A DNA stretch of 6,184 nucleotides from Planctomycetota bacterium. GTDB lineage: Bacteria > Planctomycetota > GCA-002687715 > DRQF01. Positions 1 to 6,016 of this stretch are shown piece by piece; position 1 is the first letter of the stretch, and each line of letters opens with the position of its first letter. Below the pieces are notes generated by a model. The model was not told the origin of the DNA, did not search any database, and worked only from the letters and a program-made list of their open reading frames with translations. The stretch is from the NCBI GenBank assembly GCA_015485455.1, contig WFTN01000544.1, positions 1 to 6,184 on the forward strand, given 5' to 3'. Position numbers and translations under genes: made by a program.

Positions 1-892
1 GGAAGAAGAGTGAGAAGTTTTTTACTGTGGCGACGTGGGCTTCCTTAAGTTCTTCGTTCCAATCTTCGAACCGTTTCTTCACCCGATCTTCCGTGCGAAA
101 AATCTGAATCACGCGGATGCCGGTGACGCATTCGTTGATGAAGCTGTTGAGCCTCGTGACCCGTGATCGTACCCGACGGAACAGTTGTTGAGCTTCGCGC
201 TTGAAGTAGAAACTCCATGCCGAGATGAATGGCACCAAAGCCAAGCTCAAAAGAGCAAGCTTGACATTGATGGCAAAAAGGACCGTGAGGGTGACCCCGA
301 TCATGACCAAGTCGTAGAAGAGGACATCGATCCCTGAAGTGAATAGTTCAGCCAAGGCTTCGATGTCACTGGTCACCCGCGTCACCAGTTTGCCCACGGG
401 ATTGGTGTCAAAGAACCTGAGATTCCGTTTTTGTAGATGACGGAAGACGTGGTTACGGAGATCAAAAATGATGTTCTGGCCAGTCTTGTTGGCAATGTGG
501 ATCTGTCCGTAGCGCAGGCCGAAAGTGAGTAATCCAATGCCTGCGCCCAAGAGAGCAAGGACTCCCAAAGCATGAATGCGTTGGTCAGGGTCGTGAGTGG
601 CGCTTGTATCCAAACCCGTTATCTGCGACAGAAGCTCACCAATGGCGTCTAAGAAGTTATAGCTTGCAAGTTCTCGTCCTCCTCCCCCGAAGGTGTGATC
701 GATGGCCCAGCGGATGACCAAGGGAGTGGCCATTGTGGTCAAGGACAGGAACACGAGGAGCACAACGCTGGCCAGAAGATACTTGATGTAGGGTCGGGCG
801 AATGGGGCGAACCTGCGATACATGGCCCAGTCGAGGATCTTGCCGGTGGTGGCGTCTTCGTGGACGCTCACCTGGGGTTTCTTCGAACTCAT
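1..892 (-). CDS. ABC exporter half-transporter, second subunit, N-terminal membrane part (cut by window edge)
   Basis: Reading the minus strand from ATG at 892 gives 297 codons with no stop before the window edge, so the C-terminal nucleotide-binding domain lies outside. What is visible is an ABC type I exporter membrane domain. Likely helices are at about residues 37-60, 107-131, 188-207 and 210-230. The intracellular-loop motif FFDTNPVGKLVTRVTSDIEA (161-179 region) is typical of MsbA/MdlB/YheH-like proteins. Between helices 1 and 2 is a long hydrophilic, Gly-rich then acidic loop (about 68-104) that would face the periplasm. The start overlaps the stop of the preceding gene as ATGA. A GAGGAG lies 11 bases upstream inside that gene, so translation is probably coupled. 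The partner's degenerate ATP site predicts that this subunit should carry the catalytic Glu, which cannot be seen here. The substrate is unknown. Confidence 0.9.
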   Translation of the reverse strand, partial: MSSKKPQVSVHEDATTGKILDWAMYRRFAPFARPYIKYLLASVVLLVFLSLTTMATPLVIRWAIDHTFGGGGRELASYNFLDAIGELLSQITGLDTSATHDPDQRIHALGVLALLGAGIGLLTFGLRYGQIHIANKTGQNIIFDLRNHVFRHLQKRNLRFFDTNPVGKLVTRVTSDIEALAELFTSGIDVLFYDLVMIGVTLTVLFAINVKLALLSLALVPFISAWSFYFKREAQQLFRRVRSRVTRLNSFINECVTGIRVIQIFRTEDRVKKRFEDWNEELKEAHVATVKNFSLFF

Positions 893-2637
893 GCGGCGTC
901 GATCTCCTCTTTGAGAAGTTGACGTCTGAGGGTGTTGGCGTACCAACCATCTTGGGCCAAGAGGCTGGCATGATCGCCTTCTTCGAAGATGGCTCCGTCT
1001 TTGAGCACGATGATGTGGTCGCAGAACATGATGGAACTCATGCGGTGGGCGACGATGATCATTGTTTGTTCTTTGTTACGCCGCAAATGGTCGAGGATTT
1101 TCTCTTCTGTATTGGTGTCCACCGCCGAAAGGCAATCATCGAGGATGAGAGTTGCTGCCGGGTGAATCAATGCTCTGGCGATGGCTACTCTTTGCTTTTG
1201 TCCGCCGGAAAGAGTCAGGCCACGTTCACCAATGAGTTGGTCGAAACCGTTGGCAAAGGACTCGATTGATTGCCGTACTTGTGCCGCTTCCGCAGCATTG
1301 CGGACGGCCTCTTCGTTGTCCTCATTGGGGTCCAGAGCAAAGGCGATGTTAGCTGAAAGTGTGTCTGAAAACAGGAATGTCTCTTGGGGGACCATGGCGA
1401 TCGATCGTCTCAGATCGTTCAATTTTAGGTTGCGTGTGTCGATGCCATCTTGAAAGATTGTGCCTTCCGGTGGGTCCAGTAGGCGCCCGAAAAGTTGGGC
1501 TATTGTTGACTTGCCGCAACCCGTAGGACCAACGATGGCCAAAGATGAGCCAGCCTCAACTCGAAAAGAAATATCTCCTAAGACATCTTCATCGCTGCCG
1601 TCATGGCGATAGGTCAAGGACTTAAACTCCCAAGTACCACAGAGTTGAGTGTTCTCATGGGGACCATCCTCGATTTCTGGTTGCTCCTGAAGAAGGGTAT
1701 CTAAGCGCTCCATGGCTACGTCGGCTCTTTCGAAGAGAGCCAATGTCCATCCCATGGCGATCATGGGCCAAACCAACATGCTGAAATAGCCAAAGAATGC
1801 GATGAAGTGGTCAAGAGCGAATGTACCTTGAATGACTCCGCGTCCGCCAAAGTAAAGCAAAGCGACGGCCACGAATCCAGAAATCAACTCGATGAGCACG
1901 TGCATGCGACCTCGAGTCATCGCCATCTCCATGGCGTCATCGATGTACTGGGAAGCCTCGTTCTCAAAGCGTTGCACTTCATAATCTTCGCGAGCGAAAG
2001 CCTTCACCACGCGGCTGCCAGAGAAACTTTCTTGAGACAAAGATGAGAGTGCTGCGAGTTGTTTTTGGACTCGCAAAGAGGCTTGGTGCAGTTTGGGCAT
2101 GACACTGCGAATCATCAAGAACATGACACCCATGGGAACCAAGGTTGCCAAAGTGAGTTTCCAGTTTGAGATCATCATGAAGATGATGGCACCGATGGCC
2201 ATAGAGCCTGTTTGAAACATGTGCATGACCCCCGGGCCAACTCCCATGCGCACGGCTTCTACATCAGCCGTTAGCCGTGACATGATGTCGCCGGTTCGGG
2301 CTCGGTTGAAGAAAGAAAAAGAGAGGGTGGAGAGATGAGCGAAAACACGATTTCTCAAACGTTCCTCAAAGGAACGACTGGAGCGAATGAACAACCAACG
2401 CATCCAAAATTGAGAAAACGCCGTGCCGATGGCGTAGAGAATCATCAACACCACGTATTGCTGAATGACAGCGTTGGGCGCACCCTCCTGGACGCCAGCG
2501 ATTGTCTTGCCCACATAATAGGGCAGGGCTAAGGCAAGCAGTCCCCTTAGGACCATAAACACCAATGCCATCCGGGCTCGGGCCTTTTCTGGGGCCCAAA
2601 GCTCTTTGACGATCGGATTTCTCAGAATTCGGAACAA
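889..2637 (-). CDS. ABC exporter half-transporter with degenerate Walker B, MdlA/BmrC/TM287-like
   Basis: A complete 582-residue half-transporter: membrane domain about 1-320, ATPase domain about 335-582. ATPase motifs in order: Walker A GPTGCGKST (370-378), Q-loop Gln418, signature LSGGQ (476-480), Walker B ending ILD-D (Asp500, Asp501), D-loop SAVD (504-507), H-loop His531. Position 501 is Asp where catalytically active ABC ATPases have Glu. In known heterodimeric exporters this marks the subunit contributing Walker B to the degenerate site. The membrane part has the usual coupling motif FFNRARTGDIMSRLTADVEA (109-127 region). The start is TTG at 2637: an in-frame TGA lies at about 2659-2661, no ATG or GTG intervenes, and AGGAG sits 7 bases upstream. 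The gene overlaps the next by 4 bases (ATGA), so the two form an operon and probably one transporter. Exported substrate cannot be told from sequence; lipids, drugs and peptides are all precedented. Confidence 0.95.
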   Translation of the reverse strand: MFRILRNPIVKELWAPEKARARMALVFMVLRGLLALALPYYVGKTIAGVQEGAPNAVIQQYVVLMILYAIGTAFSQFWMRWLFIRSSRSFEERLRNRVFAHLSTLSFSFFNRARTGDIMSRLTADVEAVRMGVGPGVMHMFQTGSMAIGAIIFMMISNWKLTLATLVPMGVMFLMIRSVMPKLHQASLRVQKQLAALSSLSQESFSGSRVVKAFAREDYEVQRFENEASQYIDDAMEMAMTRGRMHVLIELISGFVAVALLYFGGRGVIQGTFALDHFIAFFGYFSMLVWPMIAMGWTLALFERADVAMERLDTLLQEQPEIEDGPHENTQLCGTWEFKSLTYRHDGSDEDVLGDISFRVEAGSSLAIVGPTGCGKSTIAQLFGRLLDPPEGTIFQDGIDTRNLKLNDLRRSIAMVPQETFLFSDTLSANIAFALDPNEDNEEAVRNAAEAAQVRQSIESFANGFDQLIGERGLTLSGGQKQRVAIARALIHPAATLILDDCLSAVDTNTEEKILDHLRRNKEQTMIIVAHRMSSIMFCDHIIVLKDGAIFEEGDHASLLAQDGWYANTLRRQLLKEEIDAA

Positions 2638-2644
2638 ATGCCCA

Positions 2645-2649
2645 CTCCT
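2645..2649 (-). promoter_or_regulatory. Ribosome binding site fixing the TTG start of the first ABC gene
   Basis: The minus strand reads AGGAG, then 7 bases, then TTG at 2637. This is a strong Shine-Dalgarno at ideal spacing, and it is what decides the TTG start in the absence of an ATG or GTG after the upstream in-frame stop. Confidence 0.75.
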
Positions 2650-2675
2650 GACCAGATTTCATGATTGAGGCGGGA

Positions 2676-2689
2676 TGGGACTTTACCCA
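2676..2689. repeat. Short inverted repeat in the ABC operon upstream region
   Basis: TGGG, six bases, CCCA; two further G/C pairs are possible if the A at 2675 is skipped. It lies about 40 bases upstream of the TTG start of the ABC operon and could be an operator half-site pair. An arm of four bases is easily produced by chance, so this is weak. Confidence 0.15.
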
Positions 2690-2804
2690 CCGAGTTAACG
2701 ACTTATTGCCATGTGCTGAGAGCTTTGAGGCAGTTTGAGTGGTTCATGCAGCAAAGTCTCAGGCCGGGAATCGTAGCCCCCAGTGGGGAGTGAATCAAGA
2801 AGCT

Positions 2805-2863
2805 TGGGAAGACGACCGATAGGGTAATCAGTGCCCCTATTTCGGAATCCTTCGCGCTTCCCA
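2805..2863 (+). promoter_or_regulatory. Extended hairpin, candidate structured 5' leader
   Basis: Nested complementary arms can be read directly. The outer stem is TGGGAAG (2805-2811) with CTTCCCA (2857-2863). Next come CGA (2813-2815) with TCG (2852-2854) and CCG (2816-2818) with CGG (2843-2845). The inner stem is ATAGGG (2819-2824) with CCCTAT (2835-2840), closing a 10-base loop. That is 19 possible pairs, with bulges at 2841-2842 and 2846-2851. The element ends four bases before the AAGGA ribosome binding site (2867-2871) of the secreted-protein gene, so as RNA it could influence translation. As DNA it could be a protein-binding site between the divergent genes. No poly-T follows, so it is not a classical terminator. 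It matches no riboswitch class I recognise. Confidence 0.4.
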
Positions 2864-2877
2864 CACAAGGACGAAAC

Positions 2878-3726
2878 ATGTCTCGATATCTCATAGTACT
2901 CCTGAGTTTGATCCTGATTGCACCATTTGGATTTGGACAGGACAAAAAGGCTGACTCAAGTGTGAAAATGGAAGGTCCTTCCGGTTTCGTGAAAGTCGAA
3001 ATCATTTTGGACAACGAAGCCGTCTTTCAGGGTTTGGTTGACAAAGACCGCATGGTGGAAGTTGTTAAGCGCCATCGTTACGTGCGACTCAAGTCTCACC
3101 AGCGCAAGAGATTCGGGGCTGGCGTTCGGCTGTGGTACTACGATGGCCTAGCCGGATTCTTGTTTTTCCCCTATCGTCATATCGCCGAAGTGAAAATGGG
3201 TAAAGAACTCAGCATGCGCCAACTGGCCTTGGTTGAATCTAAGGCTTCGGAGTTGCGAGCGAAGCGCGAGCAAGCAGCCGCTGAAAGAGCCAAAGCTAAA
3301 ATGGTGGTGGCGGCTAAGAAAGCAAATGCCAGTCCATTGGATGATGCATCTCAAGCTCTTCTTGATCGTTGGTCTCCCCAGAAAGGGTGGACCGAGGAAA
3401 AGTTTGGCGACATGCAAAAGCGTGCCATCACCGAAGGCTACGAGTTTTCCACCGAGGAAGCTGCCTGGGCGAAAATCTATCCAGATTGGTTGAAGGCCCT
3501 CAGGCTTAAGCAAGCTCCAGCCAAGGTCGCTGAAGTGGCACCTAAGAAACCCGCTCCCAAGACCGCCAAGTTGGTCACCAAGAAAAAGCCCAATAATTCC
3601 AAGCCAGCCACTTCCAAAGCGCGCACGGTCACTGCGGACAAGAATGGCCGCATTCACGTCAAGATCAACCGACCCAAGAAGCGGCCCCAAGGAAAGACCT
3701 CCGGAGCTGCTCGGGGCATCCGTTAA
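2878..3726 (+). CDS. Secreted protein of unknown function with a basic Lys/Pro/Ala-rich tail
   Basis: The protein has 282 residues and I do not recognise its family. Residues 1-20 form a good signal peptide (MSRYLIVLLS then a hydrophobic stretch ending GFG before QDKK), so it is probably exported to the periplasm or beyond. Residues about 37-107 look like a compact, possibly beta-rich domain with an aromatic patch, RLWYYDG...FLFFPYRHI (84-102). Residues about 109-150 are Ala/Glu/Lys/Arg-rich and probably form a long helix or coiled coil. Residues 154-210 look helical and Trp-containing. From about 211 to the end the chain is low-complexity and strongly basic, with KKPAPK, KKKP and RPKKRP runs. 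The start is ATG with AAGGA six bases upstream. lpxK follows after 62 bases on the same strand. The basic tail suggests contact with an anionic partner such as LPS, peptidoglycan or nucleic acid; this is inference only. Confidence 0.8.
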   Translation: MSRYLIVLLSLILIAPFGFGQDKKADSSVKMEGPSGFVKVEIILDNEAVFQGLVDKDRMVEVVKRHRYVRLKSHQRKRFGAGVRLWYYDGLAGFLFFPYRHIAEVKMGKELSMRQLALVESKASELRAKREQAAAERAKAKMVVAAKKANASPLDDASQALLDRWSPQKGWTEEKFGDMQKRAITEGYEFSTEEAAWAKIYPDWLKALRLKQAPAKVAEVAPKKPAPKTAKLVTKKKPNNSKPATSKARTVTADKNGRIHVKINRPKKRPQGKTSGAARGIR

Positions 3727-3754
3727 TTCCACCCTCCGGTTGGGGAATATGGGG

Positions 3755-3783
3755 CTGTCAAGTCTCACCTGACCTCGTATAGT
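3755..3783 (+). promoter_or_regulatory. Possible sigma70-type promoter giving leaderless lpxK mRNA
   Basis: CTGTCA (3755-3760, 4 of 6 to TTGACA), a 17-base spacer, then TATAGT (3778-3783, 5 of 6 to TATAAT). The -10 box ends five bases before the lpxK ATG at 3789, so transcription would begin at or next to the start codon. No convincing Shine-Dalgarno precedes that ATG, which fits leaderless translation. The alternative is that lpxK is simply read through from the upstream gene. Confidence 0.35.
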
Positions 3784-3788
3784 CGGGC

Positions 3789-4820
3789 ATGAGCAAAGCA
3801 CCTTGGGAGTTTCCGCTTTGGGGCCCTATGATGTCGCCATTGGGCGCTGTCTATGGTGCTGCCATGGCGTATCGTCGGAAGCGCTACGAGACAGGGCAAA
3901 AGGCGCAGCACAAATTCTCAATCCCGGTGATTAGTGTTGGCAATTTGACCGTTGGGGGTGTTGGCAAAACACCTTTGGTGGCCAAGATCTTGTCTATGCT
4001 CCCCTGTGGCGTGAAGGCTTGCGTTCTTTCTCGGGGTTATGGTGCCCAAGTGGAAGTATCGGGCTTGAACGATGAAGGGCACATGCTGAGCCAACGATTT
4101 CCTGACACTTTGTTCCTTCAAGGGAAAGACCGAGTGGCGGCTGCTCGGGGCAAAGTCGAAGATGTTGATGTCATCATCCTCGATGATGGAGCTCAGCACT
4201 TAGCGATTCATCGCGACTTAGAAATCCTTGTTTTCGATGGGGGAGATTTGGATAGGCCGCGCTTTGTCTTACCGGCCGGGCCTTGGCGGGAGACTTTGAC
4301 CGCTGCTCAATCAGCTAATCTCTTGTTTTTGACGCGTTGTGATGAAGTGGATGAGGCTGCTCTTCAGCGGAGTGAACAGGTTCTCCGTGGCCGTTTCCCC
4401 ACGATTCCAGTTTTCTTGGCTCGGCACCAGACGGTGGGCTTTAAGGATGCAGATGGGAGTGTCTTGGACTTGGGGGAGTTGAGCGGGCGGCGGGTCTTAG
4501 CTGTGTCCGGTATTGGCAAACCCAAGTCATTCTTACGCAGCTTGGAGAGTGCTGGTGCCGATGTAGTGGGACGTTTGGACTTTGAGGACCACGCGTCTTT
4601 TGGATCCATCGAAGGGCAGAGGGTGACTTCGATTTTTCGCGACCTGAATGCAGAGTTGATCGTCACAACGGAAAAAGACGTGGCCAAGATAGTTCCGGTT
4701 GTAGGCTCACAGGAACGCTCTCATCTACGGGTGCTGCAGATTGAACTCGACATAGGAGAAGGGGAGCAGGCTTTGGCTCATGCCATGGACACTCTCGGGT
4801 TGGGGATGGATTCAACATAG
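3789..4820 (+). CDS. lpxK: Tetraacyldisaccharide 4'-kinase (lipid A synthesis)
   Basis: LpxK phosphorylates the 4' position of the tetraacyldisaccharide 1-phosphate to give lipid IVA at the inner face of the cytoplasmic membrane. At 343 residues the protein is of normal size. Visible family motifs: P-loop GNLTVGGVGKTP (51-62), SRGYG (81-85), an Asp-Glu pair (95-96), LDDGAQH (131-137), LPAGPWRE (161-168), DFEDH (264-268) and TTEKD (293-297). By analogy with the structurally studied Aquifex enzyme, Asp95 and His268 would form the catalytic dyad. The usual GDEP motif reads NDEG here, and the stretch between SRGYG and it is short. The N-terminus (SPLGAVYG...RRKRY) matches the membrane-facing start of the family, supporting ATG 3789. 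There is no clear ribosome binding site; see the promoter upstream. The heptose kinase gene follows after 54 bases. Confidence 0.93.
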   Translation: MSKAPWEFPLWGPMMSPLGAVYGAAMAYRRKRYETGQKAQHKFSIPVISVGNLTVGGVGKTPLVAKILSMLPCGVKACVLSRGYGAQVEVSGLNDEGHMLSQRFPDTLFLQGKDRVAAARGKVEDVDVIILDDGAQHLAIHRDLEILVFDGGDLDRPRFVLPAGPWRETLTAAQSANLLFLTRCDEVDEAALQRSEQVLRGRFPTIPVFLARHQTVGFKDADGSVLDLGELSGRRVLAVSGIGKPKSFLRSLESAGADVVGRLDFEDHASFGSIEGQRVTSIFRDLNAELIVTTEKDVAKIVPVVGSQERSHLRVLQIELDIGEGEQALAHAMDTLGLGMDST

Positions 4821-4867
4821 TCGAAAAAATGTTAACCTCAGGACAGAACGATAGTGTCGGGTTGAGC

Positions 4868-4872
4868 GAGGG
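4868..4872 (+). promoter_or_regulatory. Ribosome binding site for the heptose kinase, favouring the second TTG
   Basis: GAGGG lies 2 bases before TTG 4875 but 8 bases before the in-frame TTG 4881. The latter spacing is the usual one, so the true start is more likely 4881, which would shorten the protein by two residues. An in-frame TGA at 4863-4865 rules out anything further upstream. Confidence 0.5.
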
Positions 4873-4874
4873 AT

Positions 4875-5873
4875 TTGGCTTTGTCACCAAGCGGAAAGAG
4901 AATCGCTGAGATCGTGGGAGCTTTTGCAGGGGCTAAGGTCGCTGTGGTGGGCGATTTCATGGCTGATGTCTATCTTCATGCGGCTCCTGCTCGTTTGAGT
5001 CGGGAGGCCCCGGTGATGGTGGCAAATTGGGAAGGGGAAACAGTCATTCCCGGCGGGGCTGCCAATGCGGTCCATAACTTGGTGGCATTGGGGGCCTTGG
5101 TTTATCCCGTTGGCATCGTCGGGGAAGACTCCGCAGGCATCATGTTAGGCGAGTTTTTTCAAGAATCTTGCCACAACACATCTGGCATTATTGAGCAAAA
5201 CGAAGTGGCAACGGTCTCGAAGATGCGGGTGATGGTGGGGGAAGAGGGCCGCAGTAAGCAACAAGTCTTGCGAATCGATAAAGAACCAGCGCAGCAACCG
5301 AGTGAGAAACTGGGGCAGGACGTCTTCCATCGCCTCATGACCATTTTGCCCGATGTCGATGCGGTCTTGTTCTCCGATTATGGCTACGGCTTAGTCAAAG
5401 GGACGTGGCCTCGGGTTTTGCGTGCAGAGAATCCTCAGGTGATTCTCACTGCTGATTCCCGCTATGCCCTGGGGGATTTTGTCGGTGTGGATTTGGTCAC
5501 ACCGAATCACAGTGAAGCCGAGGCTCTTTTGGGGAGTCCCGTGTTGACCGACGAGGAAACGAAAGTGGCAGCTCATACTTTGCGTGAGCGCTTAGGTGCC
5601 AAGGCTGTACTGATTACCCGCGGTAACCGGGGGATGCTGCTTCATGATGGCGAGGGCGATTTTTTGGTGGCGGTCAGTGGGGCTGAGGATGAAGTCACGG
5701 ATGTAAGTGGAGCTGGAGACACGGTGATCAGTGTGGCGACTTTGTCTTTGGTGGCCGGGTCGAATGCTCTGGAAGCGGCTCATCTGGCCAATGATGCCGC
5801 TGGCGTGGTGGTGACAAAACCGGGGGCTGCCACAGTTTCACCTGAAGAACTCTTGGGCCGAGCTCTCAGCTAG
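4875..5873 (+). CDS. hldA: D-glycero-beta-D-manno-heptose-7-phosphate kinase (RfaE1/HldA type)
   Basis: A PfkB/ribokinase-fold sugar kinase of 332 residues, the size of the kinase half of HldE. It phosphorylates C1 of heptose 7-phosphate to the 1,7-bisphosphate in cytosolic ADP-heptose synthesis. Motifs: VVGDFMADVY (24-33), LSREAPVMV (41-49, the family's ISPEAPVPV region), GGAAN (60-64), RIDKE (133-137), SDYGYG (167-172), TPNHSEAEAL (209-218), the ATP-site signature DVSGAGDTV (276-284) with catalytic Asp282, and the C-terminal LANDAAGVVVTKPGAATVSPEEL (304-326). These arrangements point to RfaE1 rather than a generic fructokinase. SDYGYG replaces the more usual SDY-x-KG, losing a Lys. There is no nucleotidyltransferase domain after residue 332; that activity is encoded by the next gene. 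Start is TTG at 4875 or, judging by the ribosome binding site, TTG at 4881. Confidence 0.92.
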   Translation: MALSPSGKRIAEIVGAFAGAKVAVVGDFMADVYLHAAPARLSREAPVMVANWEGETVIPGGAANAVHNLVALGALVYPVGIVGEDSAGIMLGEFFQESCHNTSGIIEQNEVATVSKMRVMVGEEGRSKQQVLRIDKEPAQQPSEKLGQDVFHRLMTILPDVDAVLFSDYGYGLVKGTWPRVLRAENPQVILTADSRYALGDFVGVDLVTPNHSEAEALLGSPVLTDEETKVAAHTLRERLGAKAVLITRGNRGMLLHDGEGDFLVAVSGAEDEVTDVSGAGDTVISVATLSLVAGSNALEAAHLANDAAGVVVTKPGAATVSPEELLGRALS

Positions 5874-5895
5874 GGCAGCCCCTATCCCCCGAGCT
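5861..5895 (+). terminator. Weak hairpin over the end of the heptose kinase gene
   Basis: TAGGG (5871-5875, including the stop codon) can pair with CCCTA (5880-5884) around a 4-base loop. Outer arms AGCTC (5861-5865) and GAGCT (5891-5895) are also complementary. The run that follows, TTGTTG, is only mildly T-rich, so termination would be inefficient at best. Confidence 0.2.
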
Positions 5896-5960
5896 TGTTG
5901 TCGATTCGTCATCGAATTCACTCAAAGTCAATAAGAATTGCTCTGGCAACACTTTAGCCC

Positions 5961-5989
5961 TTGTAAGTCGTCCCTGTTTCCAGTTTTAT
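5961..5989 (+). promoter_or_regulatory. Possible weak promoter for the nucleotidyltransferase gene
   Basis: TTGTAA (5961-5966), 17 bases, TTTTAT (5984-5989), each 4 of 6 to consensus. It lies in the 143-base gap before the next gene, the longest gap on the plus strand. That is consistent with a separate transcription start, but the match is poor. Confidence 0.2.
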
Positions 5990-6016
5990 AGAGCCACAAA
6001 CACTTTGGGGAATAGC

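Noticed and set aside
802..1269. A 155-codon plus-strand open frame opposite the ABC ATPase domain
   Set aside because: It lies antisense to the Walker B, signature and H-loop region of a clear ABC gene, and its translation looks like no protein.
2777..2788. CCCC-AGT-GGGG hairpin in the intergenic region
   Set aside because: Short homopolymer arms with a 3-base loop and no T-run. It is likely chance.
2703..3014. A 103-codon minus-strand open frame spanning the intergenic region
   Set aside because: It overlaps the start and signal peptide of the secreted-protein gene and has no family resemblance.
3740..3749. Ten-base match TTGGGGAATA repeated at 6005-6014, upstream of lpxK and of the nucleotidyltransferase gene
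   Set aside because: Two copies at different distances from the start codons, with no matching flanks. Insufficient to call a regulatory motif.
3148..3801. A 217-codon open frame on the minus strand opposite the secreted-protein gene
   Set aside because: It is the antisense of a Lys/Ala-rich gene, a composition that rarely gives stops on the other strand. It has no recognisable domain, and the sense frame has a signal peptide and a ribosome binding site.
4850..4855. GATAGT as a -10 box for the heptose kinase gene
   Set aside because: No -35-like hexamer at 16-18 bases upstream; the gene is close enough to lpxK to be cotranscribed.
5904..5917. Perfect inverted repeat ATTCG-TCAT-CGAAT in the gap after the heptose kinase
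   Set aside because: Five A/T-containing pairs without a T-run are too weak to call a terminator or an operator.
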